Positions 9,082-18,521 of a DNA stretch of 64,000 nucleotides are shown in pieces. The DNA lies in contig NZ_FNBZ01000004.1 in the NCBI RefSeq assembly GCF_900102525.1, forward strand, positions 310,001 to 374,000, in the 5' to 3' direction. The notes under the pieces were generated by a model. The model was given only the letters and a program-made list of their open reading frames with translations. It had not been told where the DNA came from and did not search any database. A program made the translations under genes and the position numbers. Numbering within the stretch: position 1 is the stretch's first letter; each line of letters opens with the position of its first letter. This stretch comes from Allobosea robiniae. Lineage in GTDB: Bacteria > Pseudomonadota > Alphaproteobacteria > Rhizobiales > Beijerinckiaceae.

Positions 9082-10383
9082 TCAAGCTTCCGCCAGCGCC
9101 CGCTGCCGTTCGGCGACAGCCCGGCCGACCTGATCGATGACGAGGCGATAGGCTGCGAGCGCCGCCGTATCGAGGTCACCCTTGGCATAGTCGGCCAATA
9201 CGCGCGTCAGGATCTGGTCGGCCTCGCGGCCGAGCCGGGTCAGTTCGGCCTCGTCCTCGCAGGCGCGGATCACGGCCAGAAGCTCCAGCAATTCGTCGAG
9301 GCCCGACATGGCGCGCCGGCGCCGGTTGGCGCTCTCGCGCCCGAGCAGCGCGGCGCCGCCCGTGCCCACCGCCGAGAGCGCCATGGCCCCGATATAGAAC
9401 CAGTCGCCATAGCGATCGAAGAAGGTCTCCTGTTCGCCATCGATATAGGCGGCGGCCCCCGAATGGACCGGCAGCGGCGCGTCCTTGTCGGTCGAAGGCG
9501 TCTCCAGCGCCTGCACGGCGGGCAGTTCCGCCGCCAGCGTCAGGCGCAGGCCGAGGATGTCCTTGGTCAGCTCACCGACGAGATTGTCGTCGAGGCTCTG
9601 CGCTGCGACGAGGCGCGAGGTGATCGCGATGGTCGGCAGGCTCTCGGCCGGGCGCGGCGGGTCGCCGCCGAGCGCGCCACGCACGATCTCGCCGGATTCG
9701 ATCGCACGGTAATGCAAGGCGAGCGCATCGGCCTCGCGAACCGGGATCAGGACGGGATCGTTGCCCCAGGCTTCGCGCAAACGGCGCAGGCCGCCATTAT
9801 TGGTATGGGAGCCGACGGCGCTGATCGAGAAGAAGACGTCGATGCGCTTCTCCCTCGCCACCGGCACGATCTCCTCCTGGGTCAGGCCGAGAATCTCGAC
9901 CTCGTCTGGCCGGACCTCGTATTGCGCCAGCACCCGTTTCAGCAGCGCGACGTTGCCGGCAGGATTGCGGGCGACGCCGACCCTGCGGCCGCGCAGATCA
10001 GCGATACGGGTGATCGCGGTCTCGGCCCTGGTGATGAAGAAGGGATAGGTCCGGCGGGTGATCAGCACCGTATCGGCGGTCGAGGGCATGGCGATGTCAG
10101 CCCGCAGCATGGCGAGATCGGCCTGCCCGGCATCGATCCGCTTGGCGCTGTCCTCGGAACCTTCGGTCAGGACGAGCCGCAGGCGCACGGAGGCCTTGTC
10201 GCGGTTCAGGCCCTGCACGAAGGCCGCGGCCATGCGCGCATCCTCGGAGCCGAGCGGCCCGACGGCGAGGCGCAAGGTCCGCGGCTGGCCGACATAATAG
10301 AACGCCGCCGCGACGAGGCCGGAGACGGCGAGCAGCCCCGCCACCATCGCCAGCCCGCGCCTGCCCATGCCAAGCCGGATCAA
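9082..10383 (-). CDS. TAXI-family TRAP-type solute-binding protein with two membrane anchors
   Basis: A 433-residue protein. An N-terminal hydrophobic segment (residues about 10-31) lacks an obvious signal-peptidase site and probably anchors the protein. The periplasmic domain has the TAXI layout (LRLAVGPLGSEDARMAAAF, GQADLAMLRADI, DLRGRRVGVARNPAGN, IDVFFSISAVGSHTNNG). A second TM (GDWFYIGAMALSAVGTGGAALLG, about residues 325-347) is followed by about 85 residues of charged, probably cytoplasmic helix. TAXI proteins bind solutes such as glutamate for TRAP transporters. No TRAP permease gene is adjacent, so it is either an orphan binding subunit or a sensor-like protein; the ligand is unknown. 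Confidence 0.85.
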   Translation of the reverse strand: MIRLGMGRRGLAMVAGLLAVSGLVAAAFYYVGQPRTLRLAVGPLGSEDARMAAAFVQGLNRDKASVRLRLVLTEGSEDSAKRIDAGQADLAMLRADIAMPSTADTVLITRRTYPFFITRAETAITRIADLRGRRVGVARNPAGNVALLKRVLAQYEVRPDEVEILGLTQEEIVPVAREKRIDVFFSISAVGSHTNNGGLRRLREAWGNDPVLIPVREADALALHYRAIESGEIVRGALGGDPPRPAESLPTIAITSRLVAAQSLDDNLVGELTKDILGLRLTLAAELPAVQALETPSTDKDAPLPVHSGAAAYIDGEQETFFDRYGDWFYIGAMALSAVGTGGAALLGRESANRRRRAMSGLDELLELLAVIRACEDEAELTRLGREADQILTRVLADYAKGDLDTAALAAYRLVIDQVGRAVAERQRALAEA

Positions 10384-10466
10384 TCAACAGCCCCCTTGTT
10401 CGCCCATGCCAGCATGGCTTCCTTCGCCATCATGTCGCAAGTACGGCATGCACCGGCGAACGGATC

Positions 10467-10509
10467 GCTACAGCATCGGACCGGACAGCATCCGGCCCGA
10501 TGCTGTAGC
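10467..10509. repeat. 43-bp intergenic palindrome
   Basis: Left arm GCTACAGCATCGGACCGG (10467-10484) and right arm CCGGCCCGATGCTGTAGC (10492-10509) differ from perfect complementarity at one position, with a 7-nt loop. It lies between the TAXI gene and trpF, which are divergent. Confidence 0.75.
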
Positions 10510-10522
10510 GCTTTGATTTTCC

Positions 10523-10563
10523 ATCGGCTTTCCCGAAAACCGCATTCCACTTTTCGGGCCGAT
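10523..10563. repeat. Interrupted palindrome, CCGAAAA/TTTTCGG type
   Basis: Outer arms ATCGGC (10523-10528) and GCCGAT (10558-10563), inner arms CCCGAAAA (10532-10539) and TTTTCGGG (10551-10558). It shares the GAAAA/TTTTCGG block and the flanking ATCGG/CCGAT with the palindrome at 6882-6930, so it is likely a diverged member of that family. It ends 17 nt before the trpF start and could influence translation of trpF. Confidence 0.6.
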
Positions 10564-10580
10564 GTTGTAAACGCCGGGCC

Positions 10581-11260
10581 ATGTCCAATGGTTCGCCCTT
10601 CCTGACCAAGATCTGCGGTCTCTCGACGCCCGAGACGCTGGAGGCTGCGCTCGCGGCCGGCGCCGACATGATCGGACTCAATTTCCATCCGAGAAGTCCG
10701 CGCTACGTCACGCTGGAGCGCGCCAGGGAACTCGCGGCGATCGCGCGCGGCAAGACGGAAATCGTAGCGCTCGTCGTCGACTGGAGCGAGCCGCAGGCGG
10801 CCGAGCTCGCAGCAGCTCTCAAGCCCGACTGGTTCCAGTTCCACGGTCGCGAGACACCCGAGCAGACCGCAGCCCTGCGCCGCGCCGTCGGCCGACCGGT
10901 GATGAAGGCGCTCGGCATTGCCACGGCGGAAGACCTGAAGGCCGTCGCCGCCTATCGCGAAGCCGCCGATCTCATCCTGCTCGACGCCAAGCCGCCGAAG
11001 GATGCGGCCTTCCCCGGCGGGCATGGCAAGCCCTTCGACTGGGCGCTGCTCGCCGGCCTCGACCCTTCCCAGCGCTTCATGCTATCGGGCGGGCTCGATC
11101 CGGCCAATGTCGCTCATGCGATCGGCATAACCCGGCCGGCGGGCGTCGATGTCTCCTCGGGCGTCGAAAGCGCGCCGGGGGTCAAGGACCCCGCCCGGAT
11201 CGCGGAATTCATCGCATCGGCCCGCAAGGCCGCCGCGGCACTGCAAGAAGGTTTGACGGC

Positions 11261-11264
<4 letters not shown>
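10581..11264 (+). CDS. trpF: Phosphoribosylanthranilate isomerase
   Basis: A 227-residue TIM-barrel enzyme that performs the Amadori rearrangement of N-(5-phosphoribosyl)anthranilate to CdRP in tryptophan synthesis. The catalytic Cys is in [12 protein letters not shown] (Cys12) and the catalytic Asp in LILLDAK (Asp135); the phosphate-binding loops [12 protein letters not shown] and [16 protein letters not shown] are intact. Its stop overlaps the trpB start by 4 nt (ATGA), so the two are translationally coupled, the common arrangement in alphaproteobacteria. Confidence 0.97.
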
Positions 11265-12478
<1,214 letters not shown>

Positions 12479-12548
12479 CGCTCGCATGGACACCTAAAGT
12501 TCCAGGCACGCGGCTCTCGACTCTCTGCTCCATAGCAGCAACCATGGG

Positions 12549-14474
12549 TTGCTTCCGGCGCGTCCGCGCCGGGCATCGTCGCGTGGAGCGGGACCGGGGC
12601 CAATGGGGGGCAGCGGTAACGACGACCGTCCGATCGGGCGCGGGCCTGCCTCAGCCGGCCTGCCGATCGAACTCGCCTTCCTGACGCGGCATGGCCTGGC
12701 GCCCTCGCTTCTCGCGCGTGCAGCCGAAACATCCCGCCGCAACCGCAGCGAGCCCGCCCGCGAAGCGATCGCGCTCGGCCTGATCAGCGAAGCCGAGCTT
12801 TATCGCGCGCTCGCGGCCGAGCTGGGTCTCGCCTTCCTGCCGCAGCCGCCGCCCCTGCGACCCGGCGGCGGGCATGATGCGATCCTGCGGCAAGGCATCG
12901 CGCCGACCGTCGACGACAGGCGCTTTCGCTTCATCCTCGCGCCCGAGGGCCCGGCGCTGCGGCGGATGCTCGAAGCCGGGCCGCGCCATCGCGGCGATAT
13001 CGCGGTGACGACACCGCGCCGCTTCGCCGGGGCCCTGCGCCACAGCAATGCCGAGACCCTGGCGGAGCATACGGCCGGGCTCGACCCTGCCGGTCTCGCG
13101 CGCGAGAGCGCCCGCACCGGCGCCAGCCGCGGCCAGGTGATCGCAGCCGGCGGCGGTGTCGCCGCTGCCGCACTCGGCGGCGTCTTCGCCCCGCTCCAAA
13201 CCTTCTTCGCGCTTGCGCTCCTGCTCGGCCCGTTCTTCCTCGGCCTCATCCTGCTGCGTCTTGCGGCGGCGATCGAACGCTCGGCGCCCGATCTCTGGCG
13301 CAGCCATCGCTGGCGGATCGACGAATCCCGCCTGCCCGCCTACACCGTCGCGGTGCCGCTCTACCGCGAGCTCCCTGTGCTCCGGCAATTGACGGATGCG
13401 CTCGGCGCCCTCGACTATCCCCCGGCCAAGCTCGATATCCGCCTGCTGATCGAAGCCGACGATATCGGGATGCGCAGCACGCTGGCGCGGATGGCGCTGC
13501 CGCCGCATTTTTCCGTGACGGTCGTTCCGCCGGGCTTTCCGCGCACCAAACCGCGTGCGCTCAACCTGGCGCTGCTCGAGGCACGCGGCACGTTCTTCAC
13601 GATCTTCGACGCCGAGGACATTCCCGATCCGCAGCAACTGCGCATGGCGGCGGCGCGCTTTCTCGGTGGCCCGCAGGAGCTCGGCTGCCTGCAGGCCAGA
13701 CTCGTGATCGACCATGCCGAGGAAGGCGTGCTTCCCGCCCTGTTCGCGCTGGAATATGCGGGGTTGTTCGATGTGCTCAATCCCGGCCTGCTGCAATTCC
13801 GGTTGCCGATCATGCTGGGCGGGACCTCGAACCATTTCCGCACCGAGGCGCTGCGCGCGGTCGGCGGCTGGGATGCCTGGAACGTGACGGAGGATGCCGA
13901 TCTCGGCTTCAGGCTGGTGCGCGCCGGCTATCGCATCGGCGACCTGCCCTCGAACACCCGCGAGGAGGCGCCCATCACCATCCCGGCCTGGCTCAAGCAG
14001 CGCTCGCGCTGGATCAAGGGCTATATCCAGACGCTGGTGACGCATTCCCGCGCCCCTTTGCGCCTGATGCGCGAAGCCGGGATGGCTGCGACCTTCGCCT
14101 TCCTGTCGCTGGTCTTCGGCACCGTCGCCACGGCGCTCGGCTATCCCGCCTTCGCCGTCGCCGCGCTGATCGCCTATTGGGACGGCTCCCTGTTCGAGCC
14201 GGTGGGCACCGTCGCCACCCTGACCTCGACCATCGCGCTCGGCATCTGGATTCTGGGCAGCGTCGCGCTGTTCATGCCGCCGATCGTCGGCGCCCTGCGC
14301 CGGGGCGCTCCGGGCCTATTGCTGCTCGTGCCGCTGCTGCCGCTCTATTACGCGCTGGTCTCGGCGGCGGCCTGGATGGCGCTCTACGAGTATTTCAACC
14401 AACGTTTCGCCTGGAACAAGACGGAGCACGGGCTGGCGCACCGACCGGCGCCCATCGAAGCCAATCAGGAGTGA
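12549..14474 (+). CDS. XagB-like membrane glycosyltransferase (GT2) with N-terminal MshEN-like region
   Basis: A 641-residue protein (an in-frame ATG at 12603 would remove 18 residues). Residues about 68-97 (REAIALGLISEAELYRALAA ...) look like the N-terminal domain of type II secretion ATPases (MshEN), a fold that can bind cyclic di-GMP. A TM hairpin lies near 201-241. The GT2 core spans about 264-490 with FDAEDIPD (354-357), the TEDADLGFR acid near 447-452 and the QRSRW motif (484-488) of processive synthases. C-terminal TM helices follow from about 510. This is the architecture of XagB-type exopolysaccharide synthases. The polymer is unknown; c-di-GMP control is inference. It overlaps the convergent SCO gene by 10 nt. 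Confidence 0.85.
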   Translation: MLPARPRRASSRGAGPGPMGGSGNDDRPIGRGPASAGLPIELAFLTRHGLAPSLLARAAETSRRNRSEPAREAIALGLISEAELYRALAAELGLAFLPQPPPLRPGGGHDAILRQGIAPTVDDRRFRFILAPEGPALRRMLEAGPRHRGDIAVTTPRRFAGALRHSNAETLAEHTAGLDPAGLARESARTGASRGQVIAAGGGVAAAALGGVFAPLQTFFALALLLGPFFLGLILLRLAAAIERSAPDLWRSHRWRIDESRLPAYTVAVPLYRELPVLRQLTDALGALDYPPAKLDIRLLIEADDIGMRSTLARMALPPHFSVTVVPPGFPRTKPRALNLALLEARGTFFTIFDAEDIPDPQQLRMAAARFLGGPQELGCLQARLVIDHAEEGVLPALFALEYAGLFDVLNPGLLQFRLPIMLGGTSNHFRTEALRAVGGWDAWNVTEDADLGFRLVRAGYRIGDLPSNTREEAPITIPAWLKQRSRWIKGYIQTLVTHSRAPLRLMREAGMAATFAFLSLVFGTVATALGYPAFAVAALIAYWDGSLFEPVGTVATLTSTIALGIWILGSVALFMPPIVGALRRGAPGLLLLVPLLPLYYALVSAAAWMALYEYFNQRFAWNKTEHGLAHRPAPIEANQE

Positions 14475-15061
14475 CGCAGCCATTCCGCCGCCGCCTGCGC
14501 CGGAGGCTGCTCGATATTGAAGGCACCGACGAAACTGCCGTCCTTGCCCATCAGATAGACCAGGGCGGTATGGTCCATCGTGTAGTCGCCATCCTTGAGC
14601 GGCACCTTCTTGGCATAGGCGCGATAGGCCTTGATCACGGCATCGATGGCGGGACGATCGCCGCTCAGGCCGACGATGCGGGGATCGAAGGAGCCGAGAT
14701 AGCTCTTCATCGCGTCCGGCGTGTCGCGCTCCGGATCGACCGTGATGAACAGGGCCTTGAGCCCCTTCGCCTTGGCGCCGTCACCGGCCGCGCGCAGTGC
14801 TTCCGATATCTCGAAGAGCTTGGTCGGGCAGATGTCCGGGCAATGGGTGAAACCGAAGAAGACCAGGAAGGGCGAGCCCTTCAGGTCGGTGTCGGAGAGC
14901 GGCTTGCCCTCCTGCGTCGTCAGCGTGAACGGGCCGCCGACGCTGGCCGTGCCGCTGCCACCGCCCTGGCGGCCAGGCGAGAAGGTCAGGATCGCGGCCG
15001 CAGCCAGCGCGAGCGCGCCGACGAGGAAGACGACGAGGGGGAGAACGAGTCGGCGGTTCAC
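14465..15061 (-). CDS. SCO1/SenC family copper chaperone
   Basis: A 198-residue membrane-anchored thioredoxin-fold protein used in assembling the CuA centre of cytochrome c oxidase. An N-terminal TM (residues about 5-27) serves as anchor. The copper ligands are present: HCPDICP (Cys74 and Cys78) and the distal histidine in YTMDHTALVY (His164). The FFGFTHCPDICPT and FITVDPERDTP blocks are standard for the family. A 58-residue single-TM gene lies 31 nt upstream on the same strand. No cox gene is nearby. Confidence 0.94.
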   Translation of the reverse strand: MNRRLVLPLVVFLVGALALAAAAILTFSPGRQGGGSGTASVGGPFTLTTQEGKPLSDTDLKGSPFLVFFGFTHCPDICPTKLFEISEALRAAGDGAKAKGLKALFITVDPERDTPDAMKSYLGSFDPRIVGLSGDRPAIDAVIKAYRAYAKKVPLKDGDYTMDHTALVYLMGKDGSFVGAFNIEQPPAQAAAEWLRHS

Positions 15062-15092
15062 GAAAGACTTCCCGGGCAGGCGGCCGCAGCCG

Positions 15093-15269
15093 CTAGAAGC
15101 AAGCGACGATGGCGGCGATCAGACCGTCGGTGAAGAGCCGGTCTCCCTCGCGCCACCAGAGCAGCAGGCCGGTGAGGAACAGGGCGAAGAAGCCTCCGCC
15201 GATCAGCATGAGGCCGAGACGGCTCGAAGAGCCGGCCTCCTTCTGCGTTGTCTCGTCTGCCTGCGACAT
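15093..15269 (-). CDS. Small single-TM protein upstream of SCO
   Basis: A 58-residue ORF starting MSQADETTQK and ending AAIVACF. It has a soluble 18-residue head, one strong TM segment (LMLIGGGFFALFLTGLLLWW, about residues 20-39) and a second shorter hydrophobic tail. It ends 31 nt before the SCO start on the same strand. I recognise no family. The coding case rests on the hydrophobic pattern, on position directly before sco and on a clean stop; homologue conservation would settle it. A role in oxidase assembly is only a guess from context. Confidence 0.6.
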   Translation of the reverse strand: MSQADETTQKEAGSSSRLGLMLIGGGFFALFLTGLLLWWREGDRLFTDGLIAAIVACF

Positions 15270-15386
15270 GAGGCCAACCTATCGCCAGATCACGCCGCCC
15301 GGAAGCGGGCGCCGTGACGCAGGGTCTCACGATGCAGCGATGCGCCCCGGGTTGGGCACATCACGGAATTGGCCGGTGCCCCAGGC

Positions 15387-16820
15387 TCACTTCACCGGGA
15401 AGGTCAGCGGCGAATAATCCGTAACCGGGCGCTTGATCCAGTCATTGCCAGGCGCTGCGGCTTCCGTCCGCTTCTGGCCTTCGTGGAGGCGCAGAGCGGC
15501 CGCCGGATAGTCCATGGTCAGGACGGTGCCGTCACGGACCACGAGCCTGCCGTCGACATAGACGCGGTCGACGGCCCGTTCGGCGGCGGCATAGACCATG
15601 CTGCGGACCGGGTCGCGGCGCGGCTGCATCATCGGGTGCTTGAGGTCGACCATGACGAGGTCGGCCTTGCAGCCCGCTTCCAGCCGCCCGATATCGTCGC
15701 GGCCGAGCGCCGCGGCGCCGGCCGTGGTCGCGGCCTCGAAGATGTCGGTGGTGGTGAGCGTGCGCGGGTTCTCCGCCATCATCCGGGCGACGTAGCCGAC
15801 ATGGCGCATCTCCTCGAGCATGTTGTGCGGATAGGTGTCGGTGCCCATGCCGATCCGGACGCCGGCGCGGCGATAGCGCCCGAAATCGTCGAGCGCGATG
15901 CCCCGGCGCATGAAGACCGTCGGACAATGGGCGACGATCGTGTCGGTCTCGGCCAGCAGCGCGAGATCGCGGCGGCTGTGCCAGGCGACGCGCGGGTAAT
16001 CGTCGAGGAAGATGCCGTGACCGACGATGCTGGTCGCGCCGAGCACGCCGAGCTTCTCCAGCCACTGGATCGGCGTCACGCCATGACGGCGGGTGATCTC
16101 GTGGAACTCGACCGTCGACTGGGCCGCATGGATCTGCCAGGGCAGGCCACGGCGCTTGGCTTCGGCAAAGCTGTCCTTGATGAGGCCTTCGCTGCAGGTG
16201 TCGATCTGCGCGGGGCAGACCATGCCGAAGAGACGGCCTGACGGATGCTTCTGCGCCTGCTCGATGACGTCGAAGGCGGTCGCCATGGCCGCGGCGCCAG
16301 CCTTCTCGTCCCACTCGTATTCGACGACATGGCCGTTCTTCGTGTACCAGCGGGCCGAGCGGAACATCGGCGAGACGCAGACGCGCAGGCCGCTATTGGC
16401 GGCGAGATCGAGCCAGCCGGGATGGGCGACCGAGAGATCGGCGAGCGTGGTCACGCCGGAGAGCAGCAGTTCCGAATAGGCGACCTGCACGCAGTCCGGC
16501 ACCGCCTCGGCATCGGGCCGCAGGATCGGCATGAATTCGTAGAGCGAGGAGTTATAGAGCGCGGGGGAGCCGAGCTCGTCGAGGAAGCCCTTGTTCAGCG
16601 CCTCGCTCGAGGGGTGAGAATGGATATTGACGAGGCCGGGCATGACCATGCGCCCGCTGCCGTCGACGGTCTCGTCCGCTTGCCCCTCGTAGCGGGGTCC
16701 GACGAAGCGCAGCGTGCCGTCCTCGAAGGCGACATCGGCGCCGTGCAGATAGACGTGCTGGCCGGCCTCGGCATCCCAAGCGACAACGATGTCGGCATTC
16801 TTGATGACCGTGATCGTCAT
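15387..16820 (-). CDS. Amidohydrolase, TrzA/AtzA-SsnA type (chlorohydrolase family)
   Basis: A 477-residue metal-dependent hydrolase. The N-terminal composite beta domain is followed by the metal-binding NIHSHPSSEA (His67, His69), a further His in LPWQIHAAQS, a His in VGHGIFLDD and the GMGTDTYPHNMLEEMR loop with the catalytic Asp. This is the ATZ/TRZ-like subgroup that deaminates or dechlorinates heterocycles; guanine, methylthioadenosine and triazine enzymes belong here, so substrate is open. It lies at the distal end of the ABC importer cluster, separated from the binding-protein gene by an intrinsic terminator, and likely acts on the imported compound. Confidence 0.86.
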   Translation of the reverse strand: MTITVIKNADIVVAWDAEAGQHVYLHGADVAFEDGTLRFVGPRYEGQADETVDGSGRMVMPGLVNIHSHPSSEALNKGFLDELGSPALYNSSLYEFMPILRPDAEAVPDCVQVAYSELLLSGVTTLADLSVAHPGWLDLAANSGLRVCVSPMFRSARWYTKNGHVVEYEWDEKAGAAAMATAFDVIEQAQKHPSGRLFGMVCPAQIDTCSEGLIKDSFAEAKRRGLPWQIHAAQSTVEFHEITRRHGVTPIQWLEKLGVLGATSIVGHGIFLDDYPRVAWHSRRDLALLAETDTIVAHCPTVFMRRGIALDDFGRYRRAGVRIGMGTDTYPHNMLEEMRHVGYVARMMAENPRTLTTTDIFEAATTAGAAALGRDDIGRLEAGCKADLVMVDLKHPMMQPRRDPVRSMVYAAAERAVDRVYVDGRLVVRDGTVLTMDYPAAALRLHEGQKRTEAAAPGNDWIKRPVTDYSPLTFPVK

Positions 16821-16848
16821 GATGTTTCCCTTCCTCCCACAGGCATAG

Positions 16849-16881
16849 AAAAAGCGCCGCGCGGCTCACACCGCGCGGCGC
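16849..16881 (-). terminator. Strong intrinsic terminator between binding-protein and amidohydrolase genes
   Basis: On the minus strand a perfect 11-bp GC stem (GCGCCGCGCGG / CCGCGCGGCGC, 16854-16881) with a 6-nt loop is followed by TTTTTC. It lies 10 nt after the stop of the binding-protein gene, so transcription from 22 kb would largely end here, with partial read-through to the amidohydrolase. Confidence 0.85.
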
Positions 16882-16890
16882 CCAAGAAAC

Positions 16891-18480
16891 TCAGCGCTTC
16901 AGCTTGAGATCGAGCCCCTTGTAGAGGCCGGCTCCATACAGGCCGTGGGCACGCACGCCCTCGACCCGGTCGGTCGCGACGACCCAAAGCGGTTGCGAAA
17001 CCAGCGGCACCCAGACATTCGCCTCGGTGAGCTGGGTCTGGACCTCGGCCAGGGCCTGCTTGCGCTTGTCGGCGTCGGTTGCCGTCGCCGCAGACTTGAG
17101 CAGCTCGTCCGTCTTGGGGTCCTTCCAGTTCATCCGGTTCGGCGTCGGAACCTGCTGGCTGCGGAAATAGAGGCTCATCGCCTCCGTCGCCGTCACATAG
17201 GGGTAGGACATCAGGAACGCGTCGAATTCCTGCGTCGCCAGCTTGCCCCAGGCGACGGTCGCGTCCCAGAGCTGGATCTTCATGTCGATGCCGACCTTGC
17301 GCAGATCCGCCTGCATAGCCTCGGAGATGCGCGGGTTGGAATCGTTGCGGATGCCGTAGACGGTGAAGGTCGCCTTCTGGCCGTCCTTCTCGCGGATGCC
17401 GTCGGCGCCCGGCTTCCAGCCGGCCGCGTCGAGCAGCTTGGCGGCGCCGGCCGGGTCATATTTCGGCATCTTGTCGGCCGAGGACTTGTCGTAATCGAGC
17501 ACGGCCGGGTTCAGCAGCGAAGGCAGGGTCTGTCCCTTGCCGAAGAAGATCGCCTTGGCGATCGCCTCCTTGTTGGTCGCCATGTTGGCGGCCTCGCGGA
17601 TGGCCTTGTCCTTCGCCACGGGCTTGTCGACCTTGAAGCCCATGAAGACGTCGTAGATGTAGTTGTCCTGCCGCTGCACCGTCATGCCGGGGATGCGCTG
17701 CATCGTGTCGAGCGCGATATACGGCATGTAATAGGTCACGTCGGCCTGCTTGGCCTGGATCGCGGCCATCAGCGTGTTCGACTCGGGGATGACCTTCCAG
17801 ACGATCTCGTCGATCTGCGGCTTCGGGTCTTTGTAGATCGGCGGGCCCCAGGAGTAGTGCGGGTTCTTCTTGAGCACGAGCTCCTGGCGCGGGGTCCATT
17901 TCGACCAGCAATAGGGGCCGGTGCCGTTGAAGCCCTGCACGCCGAAATTCGCACCGAGCTTCTCGACGGTCGCCTTGTCGACCACCGAGGCGAAGGAGAG
18001 CGCGAGCTGGAACATCAGGTCGCTATAGGGCTCCTTCAGCTCGTAGATCAGCGTGGAATCGCCATCGGCTCGGATGTCCTTGACCGGGCCGGCGCGGAAG
18101 GAGACCGGCGACTTGCTGGCCGGATCGATCCAGCGCTTCAGCGAATAGACGACGTCGTCGACCGTCATCGGCCGGCCGTCGCAGAATTTCACGTCCTTGC
18201 GCAGCTTGAAGGTGTAGGTCTTGCCGTCAGGCGAGATCGTCCAGCTCTCGGCGAGGCCGGGCTTGATCGTCTTCATGTCGAAATCGACCGTCACCAGCGT
18301 GTCGGCGAGCATGTACATGACCTCGGCCGCCGCCGTCGCGGTCGAGCGGATCGGGTCGTAATTATCGGCATCGATGATGCGCAGGATCGTGAGCGGCGCC
18401 TTCTGCTGGGCCACCGCGGGCGCCGTGGCAAAGGTCGCGGCGGCCGCGCCCGCGAGAAGCAGAGTTGACAGTTTCAGCAT
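16891..18480 (-). CDS. ABC transporter substrate-binding protein, peptide/opine family 5
   Basis: A 529-residue periplasmic protein with a typical signal peptide (MLKLSTLLLAGAAAATFATAPAVAQQ). It belongs to SBP_bac_5: LADTLVTVDFDMKTIKPGLAESW, YTFKLRKDVKFCDGRPMTVDDVVYSLKRW and PYVTATEAMSLYFRS are family blocks. Members bind dipeptides, oligopeptides, nickel, opines or other amines. Together with two DppBC-type permeases just upstream it forms an importer. A terminator follows, which probably makes this the most distal gene at high expression. Confidence 0.93.
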   Translation of the reverse strand: MLKLSTLLLAGAAAATFATAPAVAQQKAPLTILRIIDADNYDPIRSTATAAAEVMYMLADTLVTVDFDMKTIKPGLAESWTISPDGKTYTFKLRKDVKFCDGRPMTVDDVVYSLKRWIDPASKSPVSFRAGPVKDIRADGDSTLIYELKEPYSDLMFQLALSFASVVDKATVEKLGANFGVQGFNGTGPYCWSKWTPRQELVLKKNPHYSWGPPIYKDPKPQIDEIVWKVIPESNTLMAAIQAKQADVTYYMPYIALDTMQRIPGMTVQRQDNYIYDVFMGFKVDKPVAKDKAIREAANMATNKEAIAKAIFFGKGQTLPSLLNPAVLDYDKSSADKMPKYDPAGAAKLLDAAGWKPGADGIREKDGQKATFTVYGIRNDSNPRISEAMQADLRKVGIDMKIQLWDATVAWGKLATQEFDAFLMSYPYVTATEAMSLYFRSQQVPTPNRMNWKDPKTDELLKSAATATDADKRKQALAEVQTQLTEANVWVPLVSQPLWVVATDRVEGVRAHGLYGAGLYKGLDLKLKR

Positions 18481-18521
18481 CGAGCAAATCCCCTTTTTCG
18501 CTTCTTGGTTGATATCCGCTG

